Of a stretch of DNA of 62,314 bases, positions 16,777 through 24,255 are shown one piece after another. The stretch is from DATKKM01 sp036741795 (GTDB lineage Bacteria; Chloroflexota; Dehalococcoidia; SM23-28-2; RBG-16-64-32): positions 1-62,314 of the forward strand of contig DAINRO010000003.1 of the NCBI GenBank assembly GCA_036741795.1, read 5' to 3'. The notes below the pieces were generated by a model. That model was not told where the DNA came from and did not search any database. It was given only the letters and a program-made list of their open reading frames with translations. How positions within the stretch are numbered: position 1 is the first letter of the stretch; each line of letters starts with the position of its first letter. The position numbers and the translations under genes are program-made.

Positions 16777-18618
16777 TTACTCGACGGTGACGGTCTTTGC
16801 GAGGTTCCGAGGCTGATCAACGTCACAGCCGCGCCTCACGGCAACGTGATACGAGAACAACTGCAGGGGAATCGAGGTTAGAACCGGCAATAACAACGGC
16901 GAAAGTTCCGGGACCGAGACCACTCGGTCAGCCTTCTCGGCGATTTCGTCATCTCCCTCCGAACAGACCGCGATGACCGTCCCCTCCCGCGCCTTCACCT
17001 GTTCGATGTTGCTCATCATCTTGTCTCGGAGGTTGTCGTTCGGGCAGAGAGCGACTACCGGCATGTCGTGGTCGATGAGGGCGATTGGTCCGTGCTTCAT
17101 TTCGCCCGCCGGATACCCCTCAGCGTGGATGTAACTGATCTCTTTGAGTTTGAGCGCACCTTCCATTGCCACTGGATACTGGGCGCCGCGGCCGAGGAAG
17201 AGGAAATCGCGGCAGCGATGGAACTCATGGGCAAGTTTTTCGACATGAGCCTCCTGCTTCAGCACCTCACCTGCCAGGTTTGGGAGGCGCGCCAGCGGCT
17301 CCAGGTAGCCCGCTATTTGTTCTGGGTTGAGTGTGCCCCTCACCTGCGCGAGGTAACAGGCCAGCATGTAAAGCGCCGTGATTGAAGCCGTGTATGTCTT
17401 CGTACTGGCAACGCCAATCTCTAGGCCGCATCGGGTGTAAACTGAGCCTTCTGCGACTCTGCTCGCCTGGCTGCCGGGGACGTTTGTGATGGCGATCTGC
17501 GGGCACCCCTGGCGCTTTCCCTCCTCCATCGCCGCCAGCGTGTCGACGGTCTCTCCTGACTGCGTCACCGAAATGACCAGAGTGTCGGGACCCATGATCG
17601 GCCCGCGGTAACGCATCTCGGAGGCGTTGTCGAAATCCGCCGGGATCTTCGCTATCTGCTCAAAGTAGGTCCGGCCAATCATCGCCGAGTGGAGGCTCGT
17701 TCCCATGCCGACCAGGACCACCCGCCGAATGGCCGCAATCTGCGCGTCGGAAAGCCCGATCTCATCCAGTTCGATACGCGATTCCCCGAAGAGGGCGCGG
17801 CCCCGAATCGTGTCCAGGATCCCCTCCGGCTGCTCGGCGATCTCCTTCTGCATAAAGTGCTTGTAGCTGCCCTTGGCTGCCGCTAACGGATCAAGTGGCA
17901 CCACCTCAGGCCTGCGTTCGGTCGCCACGCCCATCTGGCAGTATTCGACGCTGTCCTTTCGCACGCGGGCCGTATCGCCATGGTCAAGGAAGACGAGCCG
18001 CGCCGTGTGCGGGAGAAGAGCGGGTAAGTCGCTGCCGATGAAATTTTCGCCATCTCCATACCCGATCACCACACCGCCTGCGTTGCCGACGCGAGCTGCG
18101 ACGATGGTCCCAGGCTCTGATTTACTGAACGCGAGAATTGCATGCGCGCCCTTTAGCGCGTTCACCGTTTGAATCAGCGCGTTATGAAGGTCACCTCCGG
18201 ATTTGAGGTTCTCTTCGAGGAGGTGCGGGATGACCTCCGTGTCAGTCTCCGACAGAAACGTGTGTCCAGCTTGTGCAAGGCGCTTCTTAATCTCGTGGTG
18301 GTTCTCTACGATTCCGTTGTGGATGACGACGATGTCGCCGGAACAATCGCTGTGGGGGTGGGCGTTGACGTCAGACGGGCGGCCGTGCGTTGCCCAGCGA
18401 GTGTGCCCGATTCCCTGTTTGCCCCGTGGCCACTGCTCGTCGAGGAGTTCGGCGAGACCAGAGAGTTTCCCTTCGCGCTTGCGTACGCTGAGGTCCCCGG
18501 TTCCGTCCAGGATCGCGATGCCAACACTGTCATAGCCGCGGTATTCAAGCCGCCGGAGGCCATCGATCAGGACCGGCGCCGCTTCCTGTTCGCCCACGTA
18601 TCCAATGATCCCGCACAT
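16777..18618 (-). CDS. glmS: Glutamine-fructose-6-phosphate aminotransferase (isomerizing)
   Basis: 613-residue enzyme making glucosamine-6-phosphate, the first step to UDP-GlcNAc and peptidoglycan. MCGIIGYVG exposes the Cys2 nucleophile of the N-terminal glutaminase. RWATHGRPSDVNAHPH and the two SIS sugar-isomerase domains (VGMGTSLHSAMIG; FLGRGAQYPVAMEGALKLKE) follow, and the C-terminus is the conserved DQPRNLAKTVTVE. Only 48 bp separates it from plsC, with AAGGACGG upstream; there is no room for a glmS ribozyme. Probably the last gene of cmk-plsC-glmS. Confidence 0.97.
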   Translation of the reverse strand: MCGIIGYVGEQEAAPVLIDGLRRLEYRGYDSVGIAILDGTGDLSVRKREGKLSGLAELLDEQWPRGKQGIGHTRWATHGRPSDVNAHPHSDCSGDIVVIHNGIVENHHEIKKRLAQAGHTFLSETDTEVIPHLLEENLKSGGDLHNALIQTVNALKGAHAILAFSKSEPGTIVAARVGNAGGVVIGYGDGENFIGSDLPALLPHTARLVFLDHGDTARVRKDSVEYCQMGVATERRPEVVPLDPLAAAKGSYKHFMQKEIAEQPEGILDTIRGRALFGESRIELDEIGLSDAQIAAIRRVVLVGMGTSLHSAMIGRTYFEQIAKIPADFDNASEMRYRGPIMGPDTLVISVTQSGETVDTLAAMEEGKRQGCPQIAITNVPGSQASRVAEGSVYTRCGLEIGVASTKTYTASITALYMLACYLAQVRGTLNPEQIAGYLEPLARLPNLAGEVLKQEAHVEKLAHEFHRCRDFLFLGRGAQYPVAMEGALKLKEISYIHAEGYPAGEMKHGPIALIDHDMPVVALCPNDNLRDKMMSNIEQVKAREGTVIAVCSEGDDEIAEKADRVVSVPELSPLLLPVLTSIPLQLFSYHVAVRRGCDVDQPRNLAKTVTVE

Positions 18619-18666
18619 GGTCTTACCGTCCTTCTGTGTTTTGCTGACTAAAACGCAAAACCCCGG

Positions 18667-19359
18667 TCATGGGTTCGTGGCTGTCGTTTCGGCATTGGCC
18701 TGTGGTGGGGAGGTCCCCGACGAATAGGCGCCCCTGAATTCCTCGGGAAGGAGGCTAGCGATCTCCCTCATTATGCGGTCGGTCCCACTTTCGATGTCCG
18801 CCCGGGTCACCTTAGGTTGTCGGTCCAGCGTGAATGGATGGCCAAACTGGACATGAGCGCGGGTGCGGCGAAAGAAATCGCGCGGAAACTTGACGCGCTC
18901 CGTTCCCCAGATCGCGACCGGTTGAACAGGCGCCCCCGATCTTAGTGCGATTAACGCCGAACCGGGCTCTCCTCGCTTCAACCCCTCCCCGTGGCTCCGC
19001 GTGCCCTCGGGAAACATGCCCAGACACCCGCCTTGTTGCAGGTGCTCTTGCGCCTGGCGGAGCGCTTTCAGGTCGGCGTCGAAACGCCGCACCGGGATCA
19101 TTCCCCCGATCTTCATCATTGGCCCGATAACCGGAGTCGAGAACCACTCTGCTTTGGTCAGCCACGCGATCTGACGGGGCGTCGCATGGGTCAGCACCGG
19201 CGGGTCAGCATTGTTGAGGTGGTTACAGGCCAGGATCAGCGGCCCATCTCTCGGTACGTTTTCCCGCCCCTGGATATCGAGGTTGCCCACGACGAGGAGA
19301 ATCAGGCGTACCCATGTCAGGTTGGCGTAGTAGAAGACGGAGCGAAGGAAGCGCGTCAT
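18667..19359 (-). CDS. plsC: 1-acyl-sn-glycerol-3-phosphate acyltransferase
   Basis: 230-residue acyltransferase of phospholipid synthesis (lysophosphatidate to phosphatidate). It has the HX4D catalytic motif in CNHLNNADPPVL, the substrate motif FPEGTRSHGEG and an N-terminal hydrophobic anchor (about 12-30). Its ATG overlaps the stop of cmk by 4 nt, so translation is coupled. The cmk-plsC arrangement is common in Gram-positive-like genomes. Confidence 0.93.
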   Translation of the reverse strand: MTRFLRSVFYYANLTWVRLILLVVGNLDIQGRENVPRDGPLILACNHLNNADPPVLTHATPRQIAWLTKAEWFSTPVIGPMMKIGGMIPVRRFDADLKALRQAQEHLQQGGCLGMFPEGTRSHGEGLKRGEPGSALIALRSGAPVQPVAIWGTERVKFPRDFFRRTRAHVQFGHPFTLDRQPKVTRADIESGTDRIMREIASLLPEEFRGAYSSGTSPPQANAETTATNP

Positions 19360-20096
19360 TGCTTGTCGGTGGAGGCCAGGCGAATGACTTCTTCCAGCAC
19401 TTCCTCGACTTCCTTGCCGTCAGTACGGATCACGACCGCGTCGTGGGCCGGTCTGAGCGGCGAAACTTCACGCTCCGAATCGATCTGATCGCGCCGGCGA
19501 ATATCGTCCATTACCTCCTCTTCGGTCCCGGCACGGCCCGACCTGTGGAACTCCTGGTGCCGCCGCCGCGACCTCTCCGAGAGAGACGCGTCGAGATAAA
19601 CCTTAAGCGCCGCGTCCGGAAGTACGACCGTGCCGATGTCGCGGCCCGCCATCACGATCGCCCCTTCCTCGGCTATCATTCTCTGCTTTCTCACGAGCGC
19701 CTCCCGCACACCGGCAACACGGGAGATGAGCGAAACCGAGGCTTCGACTTCGGGGGCACGAAGCAAGTTTGTGACGTTTACCCCGTCGACGAATACTTGC
19801 TCTTCCTCCGCGTGATCCGGGGACGGCAGCGAGACGTCGATGCGAAGATCTCGCGCCAGGGACGTCAGGGCTCCCGCATCCTCAATACTGACATTCCGAG
19901 CGAGAGCCGCTTGCGTCACGGCGCGGTACATGATCCCTGTGTCCAGGAAGTGCCAGCCCAGCGCGAGGGCAAGGCGGCGGCCGATGGTGCTCTTGCCTGA
20001 GGCGGCAGACCCGTCAACGGCAATAGCACGGGGATGGCGTTGACTGGGGCGGGCTCTACGTGGCCCGGCATCTGTGCCGGTGGCCGCATCAGTCAT
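19356..20096 (-). CDS. cmk: Cytidylate kinase
   Basis: 246-residue (d)CMP kinase. It has the P-loop DGSAASGKSTIGRRLA, DTGIMYRAVT, the CMP-binding GRDIGTVVLPDA and the lid RSRRRHQEF. An upstream in-frame extension exists, but ATG 20096 is the sensible start. A perfect TATAAT (20104-20109, minus strand) with TTTACC at 20128-20133 puts +1 at the ATG itself, so the mRNA is probably leaderless. It overlaps plsC by 4 nt. Confidence 0.95.
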   Translation of the reverse strand: MTDAATGTDAGPRRARPSQRHPRAIAVDGSAASGKSTIGRRLALALGWHFLDTGIMYRAVTQAALARNVSIEDAGALTSLARDLRIDVSLPSPDHAEEEQVFVDGVNVTNLLRAPEVEASVSLISRVAGVREALVRKQRMIAEEGAIVMAGRDIGTVVLPDAALKVYLDASLSERSRRRHQEFHRSGRAGTEEEVMDDIRRRDQIDSEREVSPLRPAHDAVVIRTDGKEVEEVLEEVIRLASTDKQ

Positions 20097-20103
20097 CACC
20101 GGG

Positions 20104-20133
20104 ATTATAGGTTCGCGCGCGCCCGGTGGTAAA
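20104..20133 (-). promoter_or_regulatory. cmk promoter (leaderless type)
   Basis: Minus-strand TTTACC (20128-20133), an 18-bp spacer and TATAAT (20104-20109). Only 7 nt separate the -10 from the ATG at 20096, so transcription should begin at or next to the start codon. Confidence 0.65.
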
Positions 20134-20136
20134 CTG

Positions 20137-21594
20137 TCACTCCTTGCGAACCAGCTCCCGGAATAGGATTGCACCGATGAGAGCAAGGCATGCCAGCACA
20201 AGGATCGCAAGCGGCGTTTCCCAGGGCGAGGCGTCCTCCTCACCAACTGGAACAGGACGCACGTCGTCATCAGGGCGCCCGTCGTTTGACAGGATTGGCG
20301 CTCCGCTCCACCCGTCTTGGCCTTCAGGAGTCTCTCCGTAAATTGTCGCAACCGCCGGCCCGGCGGCGGCACTCCGAGCACTGCGAGTGCGTGATCCGCG
20401 CGAAGGGGAGGATACTGCGCCTTCGGGAGATCCCGGTACTGGTTCCGCCGGCTTGAGCGCCGCGTCATCGAACAACGCCGTTGCCGCAGCCTCCGAGTAT
20501 GGACGGAGCATCAGTCTAACCTTGGCGGTCCGTGCCTCTGCAGGCACCTGGACCGATCCGGTGGTCATTTCTTGAAACGACGAACTCGTCGTCACGACCG
20601 CAGAGTCATCCGAATCCATCGCCTGCCCGGAGCCGTCCTCCGACGCATACCACGACAGGCGTACGAAAGCCTCACCGCCAGACGGCTTTGCCCACGCCGA
20701 CGCCTCAATCCATGTTCCCGCAAGGACTCGAACAGTTTGGAATGCCCACTTCGTTGAGGTCGTCGACGAACTGAGCTCCAGCGACTGGCTTCCACTCACC
20801 CGGTCCGACTCCATAACCCGGTCCTGACCACCGATGTTGCGCCACCCGTAGGCCGTGCCGTCATCACGAATCAACTCGAAGCTGCCGTTGGTAAGGGTGT
20901 CGAAGGCAGCGGGTTCGGTATCGCCGGGCACGGGCGTTGGTGCGCCAGGGACTCCGGGTGGCCGCGGAGTTGTCGATGGGCGAGGCGTTGGATTGGGATT
21001 GGGTGCCGGTGTCGGTGTCGGCACGGGAGGCGGTGGAGGCGGCGGTTGCGTTGGTGCCGCCGTCGGTGGGGCGGGAGTTGCCAAAGCCGCAAGATTTGTG
21101 TCGTCGACGAGGGCGGTGAAGGGGCTATTCGCAATGACGAACAGGCCAACCCGCGCCATGGCTGCTCCTTGTGGAGCCGTTCGGAATCCCGTGCTCAGAG
21201 GCATATAGCCCGGGTTGTGGCTTGTTAGCCATGCCGAATCCGTTGTCGAGATCAGCGAGTAACCGGAATTCAGCCAGGAGATACGCAGAAAGACCCGGTC
21301 GATTCCAGGACTATTAGCAACCACCCAGGCAGAGAATTCATACGTCCAACCCGGTTGCACCGCTTTCCACTGGAAGACATCGACAGATTGTTCGAAGCTG
21401 GTGCTGGTCATCGCCAAAGACGCAGAACCGGAACGGGATTGCGCGGATGTTTGGAGCGCGGCGTCAAGACTTGCCCACCCCTCTATACCGCTCTCGAAGC
21501 CGGGATTGATCAATCCCTCCTCGCTCTGCGATGTCGAGGCAAGCAGCATCGCGGACATCGCCGCGAGAACCAGGGATACGCAGATTCTGCGCAA
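20137..21594 (-). CDS. Secreted, C-terminally anchored protein with two carbohydrate-binding-like domains
   Basis: 485 residues. A signal peptide (about 1-25) is followed by a domain at about 30-170 beginning LINPGFESGIEGWAS, the opening of CBM_4_9/galactose-binding-like jelly rolls. A Pro/Thr linker at about 172-225 follows, then a second similar domain at about 232-385 (LTNGSFELIRDDGTAYGWRN). A low-complexity Ser/Arg stretch and a C-terminal transmembrane helix (about 458-478, TPLAILVLACLALIGAILF) with a basic tail complete it. This fits a wall or surface protein with its domains outside. No catalytic domain is visible. The TTG start at 21594 follows GGAGGAGAG. Exact ligand unknown. Confidence 0.75.
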   Translation of the reverse strand: MRRICVSLVLAAMSAMLLASTSQSEEGLINPGFESGIEGWASLDAALQTSAQSRSGSASLAMTSTSFEQSVDVFQWKAVQPGWTYEFSAWVVANSPGIDRVFLRISWLNSGYSLISTTDSAWLTSHNPGYMPLSTGFRTAPQGAAMARVGLFVIANSPFTALVDDTNLAALATPAPPTAAPTQPPPPPPPVPTPTPAPNPNPTPRPSTTPRPPGVPGAPTPVPGDTEPAAFDTLTNGSFELIRDDGTAYGWRNIGGQDRVMESDRVSGSQSLELSSSTTSTKWAFQTVRVLAGTWIEASAWAKPSGGEAFVRLSWYASEDGSGQAMDSDDSAVVTTSSSFQEMTTGSVQVPAEARTAKVRLMLRPYSEAAATALFDDAALKPAEPVPGSPEGAVSSPSRGSRTRSARSAAAGPAVATIYGETPEGQDGWSGAPILSNDGRPDDDVRPVPVGEEDASPWETPLAILVLACLALIGAILFRELVRKE

Positions 21595-21674
21595 GGGGCG
21601 GGGCTCTCCTCCAGTGGGGCTGCGCCGATACTAACCAACGAATGGCAGACTGCTAACGATTCTCGTCAGCGCAA

Positions 21675-21683
21675 TGTGGATAA
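21675..21683 (-). promoter_or_regulatory. DnaA-box-like 9-mer
   Basis: Perfect TTATCCACA read on the minus strand, 46 bp upstream of the desaturase -35. It is a single copy with only a degenerate neighbour (AGTTACACA at 21711-21719), so it is not an origin by itself. It could be chance or DnaA-mediated regulation. Confidence 0.35.
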
Positions 21684-21728
21684 GTTGCTGTTTTCTGGCG
21701 CACACACCCGCAAGTTACACAGATCGGC

Positions 21729-21758
21729 TTGACATCCCCTGGAAGCTCCCAATAAATT
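21729..21758 (+). promoter_or_regulatory. Promoter of the acyl-ACP desaturase leader
   Basis: Perfect TTGACA (21729-21734), 18-bp spacer, TAAATT (21753-21758). The predicted start site is about 21765, the first base of the 8-bp closing helix of the structured leader. A second possible -10 (TACAAT, 21922-21927) lies within the leader but lacks a good -35. Confidence 0.6.
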
Positions 21759-21764
21759 GGCCTC

Positions 21765-21981
21765 GCTTCCCGCGTCGGGTGAGTGCTGAGATGAAGGGAC
21801 TCTACGGAGCGGACGGGCGACCGGTCGCCCGCCTGAGACCTCGAATCCAGGCGTGATCCCGGCACGGGAAGCTTTCCTTTTGCCAACAAACTTGCGGTTC
21901 GCGCAATCGCGGCTAACGGCGTACAATTACCTCGTGGTCAGCAAACTGACGCGAAACGGCGAGTGGACCTCGCTTTGATTT
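21765..21981 (+). ncRNA. Structured 5' leader (candidate cis-regulatory RNA) of the desaturase mRNA
   Basis: GCTTCCCG (21765-21772) pairs perfectly with CGGGAAGC (21865-21872). Inside are a CTC-TACG-GAG mini-hairpin (UNCG-type loop, 21800-21809) and the 18-nt palindrome CGGGCGACCGGTCGCCCG (21814-21831). Downstream follow GTCAG-CAAA-CTGAC (21938-21951) and a terminator-like hairpin GCGAG/CTCGC (21959-21973) with TTTGATTT. The order resembles an aptamer plus expression platform. CTGAGA and GGGAAGC recall TPP riboswitches, but the ACCTGAT core is missing. The rest of the 434-bp gap (21595-22028) carries the promoter and a DnaA-like box; a 21-codon reading frame at 21791-21856 could be a leader peptide but is weak. 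Confidence 0.45.
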
Positions 21982-22028
21982 CCAAACCGAGTAGCGACCG
22001 GTCTTTCACCTGATTTGAAGGGAACCTT

Positions 22029-23024
22029 ATGACCTACACCATGTCCAATCCCTGGACTATCGAGGGACGCTATCTGGCCATTCAGAAGGCTGTTGGCGAC
22101 GTTTACGAGCAGTACTTCGCCAAGGGCCCAAGGTGGGTCGCGAAGCATCTCCCACAACGAAAAGAGATGGGCGACTACGCGGACAAGATGAGCGATGAGA
22201 CCAAGGAGATTCTTCTCGGGGACTTTGGCGTCGAGTCGTTCATTGAAGACTACGCAGTCATGGCAATCAACGCCTCAGGCGACAGCCTGAGCACCCGTCA
22301 GATTTACACCCAATGGGTGTTCGATGAGAACCGCCATGGCAAAGCCCTCTGGTACTGCCTCGCGGACTCCGGCCACTACACCCAGGCGGAGCTGGACGAG
22401 TACCACTACGAATGCGGACAGGATGTCTGGACTTTCGAGCGCCAGACGGGACATGAAGCCACTCCAGAACGCGGTGCGGCGTATGCGATTGCCCAGGAGC
22501 GGCAGACCAAGCGGAATTATCAGAAGCTGCAGAAGCGGATCTGGGAGGAGTACGGCAACCCAACGGACTCGAACGGAAGGCCGGTCTACCCGGCGATTTC
22601 CGGGGTTTGCCAGACGCTCGCCACGGACGAGGGGTTCCATGAGGGTGTGTTCCGCAAGATCACCCGGGCGTACCTCCGGTTCTGGCCGGACAAAGCGATC
22701 CAGGCGATGTGGGATGTTTACGAAAAGTACCGGATGCCGATCGTGAAACTCCCGAACGCCGAAGCATTCATCGAGGCCGTCCTCTCCACCGGCGTCGATT
22801 CCCCTCGAGACGTCATCACCAACGTCCTCAAGCCGACGTACGAGGGCCTCGGTTTCGAAAGCCGCGCTGCCCTTAAGCGCGCCGCTCGCGACAGCTGGGA
22901 CCTTCCGGAAAACGCCATCCTGGTTCTCGATGACGAAACACCTGATGATCTTCCCGCCGGCACCGAGCCCTATCGTGTTAACCACAACGGGACGTTTACC
23001 GCGGTCGCCGGCGGACTGGCTTAG
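22029..23024 (+). CDS. Acyl-[acyl-carrier-protein] desaturase, ferritin-like di-iron type
   Basis: 331-residue soluble desaturase of the FA_desaturase_2 family (stearoyl-ACP desaturase / mycobacterial DesA-like), inserting a cis double bond into acyl-ACP with O2 and ferredoxin. The two helix-borne iron motifs are visible: DENRHGKAL (about 100) and DEGFHEGVF (about 203), with additional helix carboxylates nearby (ESFIEDYAV, about 69). Its use of O2 implies an aerobic or microaerophilic host. GAAGGGA precedes ATG 22029. The long structured leader points to post-transcriptional control, plausibly by temperature or lipid state. Confidence 0.9.
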   Translation: MTYTMSNPWTIEGRYLAIQKAVGDVYEQYFAKGPRWVAKHLPQRKEMGDYADKMSDETKEILLGDFGVESFIEDYAVMAINASGDSLSTRQIYTQWVFDENRHGKALWYCLADSGHYTQAELDEYHYECGQDVWTFERQTGHEATPERGAAYAIAQERQTKRNYQKLQKRIWEEYGNPTDSNGRPVYPAISGVCQTLATDEGFHEGVFRKITRAYLRFWPDKAIQAMWDVYEKYRMPIVKLPNAEAFIEAVLSTGVDSPRDVITNVLKPTYEGLGFESRAALKRAARDSWDLPENAILVLDDETPDDLPAGTEPYRVNHNGTFTAVAGGLA

Positions 23025-23190
23025 TTGCCAACGTCAGTGCCACCTGGTTCGCTCACTCGGAAACCCCGTAGCGTAGTATCGCTGTTAGGCCCTGCGGCGC
23101 GCCCTGCCTCCCCGCGCAACAGAGGATTGCGGACATCGCGAAGAGTTCACCAGGCACCATGAGGCGGGTCTGGAAGACAGGAGATGGGGC

Positions 23191-23463
23191 ATGGCCAGCC
23201 GGCTCTTCATAGGCAGCCTTTCCTGGGACACCTCTGACGAATCGCTCCGCGCCTTCTTCGAGCAGGTCGGCACGGTTGAAAGTGCAGAGGTGGCCCGTGA
23301 CAGATACACGGGAAAGTCCAAGGGGTTCGGGTTCGTCCAAATGGGTAGCGACGATGAAGCCCAAAAAGCAATCAAGGACCTCAATGGCCGGGAGCTCGAC
23401 GGCCGCAGCATCAACGTCGACGAAGCACGTCCTCCGCGCGAACGCAGCGAGCACAAGTACTAG
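23191..23463 (+). CDS. RNA-binding protein, RRM domain (first of a tandem pair)
   Basis: 90-residue single RRM. RNP2 is RLFIGSLSWD (about 4-13) and RNP1 is KSKGFGFVQM (about 42-51), with the aromatic RNA-stacking residues present; a short basic/acidic tail ends EHKY. It resembles the cold-inducible Rbp proteins of cyanobacteria and other bacteria. GGAGATGGGG is just before ATG 23191. It stops at TAG 23461 in the same frame as the next RRM. The 166-bp gap before it shows no other gene. Confidence 0.93.
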   Translation: MASRLFIGSLSWDTSDESLRAFFEQVGTVESAEVARDRYTGKSKGFGFVQMGSDDEAQKAIKDLNGRELDGRSINVDEARPPRERSEHKY

Positions 23464-23475
23464 AAGGGGTTCGTT

Positions 23476-23742
23476 CTGACACGTCTATACATCGGTAACC
23501 TGGCACACGAAACCACAGACGCAGATCTACAAGCGAAATTCTCGGAATTTGGATCAGTTAAGTCAGTCAAAGTGGCAGCAGACCGGCGGGGCAGGGCGAA
23601 GGGATTTGGCCACGTAGAGATGGGCGACGAAGCCGAGGCGCGCGCCGCCATCGAGGGGCTCCGGGGTACGCAACTCAATGGCCGCACGATGGACATTGTC
23701 CTCGAAGAGGGCAAGCGTGGCGGTGGCGGCCGTCGCCGTTAA
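23476..23742 (+). CDS. Second RRM RNA-binding protein, apparent CTG start or TAG read-through
   Basis: 88-residue RRM: RLYIGNLAHE (RNP2), RAKGFGHVEM (RNP1) and an Arg/Gly-rich tail KRGGGGRRR. The domain is complete only if translation begins right at the TRLYIG stretch. There is no ATG, GTG or TTG there: after the TAG of the first RRM the frame runs AAG GGG TTC GTT CTG ACA CGT. The CTG at 23476 is 6 nt from AGAAGGGG, a good Shine-Dalgarno, so a rare CTG start is my first choice. Read-through of the TAG would instead give a two-RRM protein. A standard ORF scan misses this gene. It is probably cotranscribed with the first RRM. Confidence 0.8.
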   Translation: MTRLYIGNLAHETTDADLQAKFSEFGSVKSVKVAADRRGRAKGFGHVEMGDEAEARAAIEGLRGTQLNGRTMDIVLEEGKRGGGGRRR

Positions 23743-23760
23743 GGCCATGCCTCACCCGGC

Positions 23761-24210
23761 GTGATCTATAACCTCGCACAGTACAACCTCGCTCGCCTGA
23801 AGGCCCCACTCGACGATCCCCTCATCGCCGACTTCGTCGCCGCCTTGGATCCCCTGAACAAGCTTGCCGATGAGTCCGATGGCTTCGTCTGGCGTCACCA
23901 GGACGAAAATGGCAACTCAACATCCGTCAGGGTCCGTGACGATCCGATGATCCTCATCAACTTTAGCGTCTGGCGAGACGTTGAATCGCTCTTTCAGTAC
24001 GCCTACCGCTCAGACCACGCCGCGGTCTATCGGCGCCGCCATGAGTTCTTTCATGTCTTCGATGGCGCCTACATGGTCCTCTGGTGGATTCCAGCCAGCC
24101 ATATCCCCTCCGTGCGAGAAGGTGAAGAGCGGCTGGACCACCTGCGCGAGCACGGCCCGACGGACCACGCTTTCACGTTCAAGTCCCGCTTCCCGCCGCC
24201 CGCGGATTGA
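23761..24210 (+). CDS. DUF3291 domain protein
   Basis: 149 residues from GTG 23761. It matches the DUF3291 pattern closely: LAQYNLARLKAPLDDPLIADFVAALDPLN at the N-terminus, SDGFVWRHQDE, LINFSVWRDVESL, RRRHEFF and MVLWWIPASHIPSVREGEERL near the C-terminus. It is a dimeric alpha/beta-barrel-like fold related to heme-degrading monooxygenases by general shape, but no activity is known. It follows the RRM pair by 18 nt, so it is probably in the same transcript. Confidence 0.9.
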   Translation: MIYNLAQYNLARLKAPLDDPLIADFVAALDPLNKLADESDGFVWRHQDENGNSTSVRVRDDPMILINFSVWRDVESLFQYAYRSDHAAVYRRRHEFFHVFDGAYMVLWWIPASHIPSVREGEERLDHLREHGPTDHAFTFKSRFPPPAD

Positions 24211-24217
24211 GCAGGAT

Positions 24218-24247
24218 TCACGCGGCCGGACTGCTCCGGCCGCGTGA
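24218..24247. terminator. Bidirectional hairpin terminator between DUF3291 and lipase genes
   Basis: A perfect 13-bp stem TCACGCGGCCGGA/TCCGGCCGCGTGA closed by CTGC, starting 8 bp after the DUF3291 stop and ending 9 bp before the end of the convergent lipase gene. There is no T-tract, so it may act as a strong hairpin barrier rather than a textbook terminator. Confidence 0.7.
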
Positions 24248-24255
24248 GGGTACCC

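Noticed and set aside
18619..18666. glmS ribozyme
   Set aside because: The gap is only 48 bp, too short for the ribozyme, and no conserved core is visible.
21675..21719. Replication origin
   Set aside because: Only one perfect and one poor DnaA box, no AT-rich unwinding region, and no dnaA or dnaN nearby.
21814..21831. 18-bp palindrome as a repressor operator
   Set aside because: It lies about 50 nt downstream of the predicted start site inside a larger set of nested stems, so an RNA hairpin is the simpler reading.
21765..21872. TPP riboswitch
   Set aside because: CTGAGA and GGGAAGC occur, but the conserved ACCTGAT...GATAAT core is absent and the neighbouring gene is not thiamine related.
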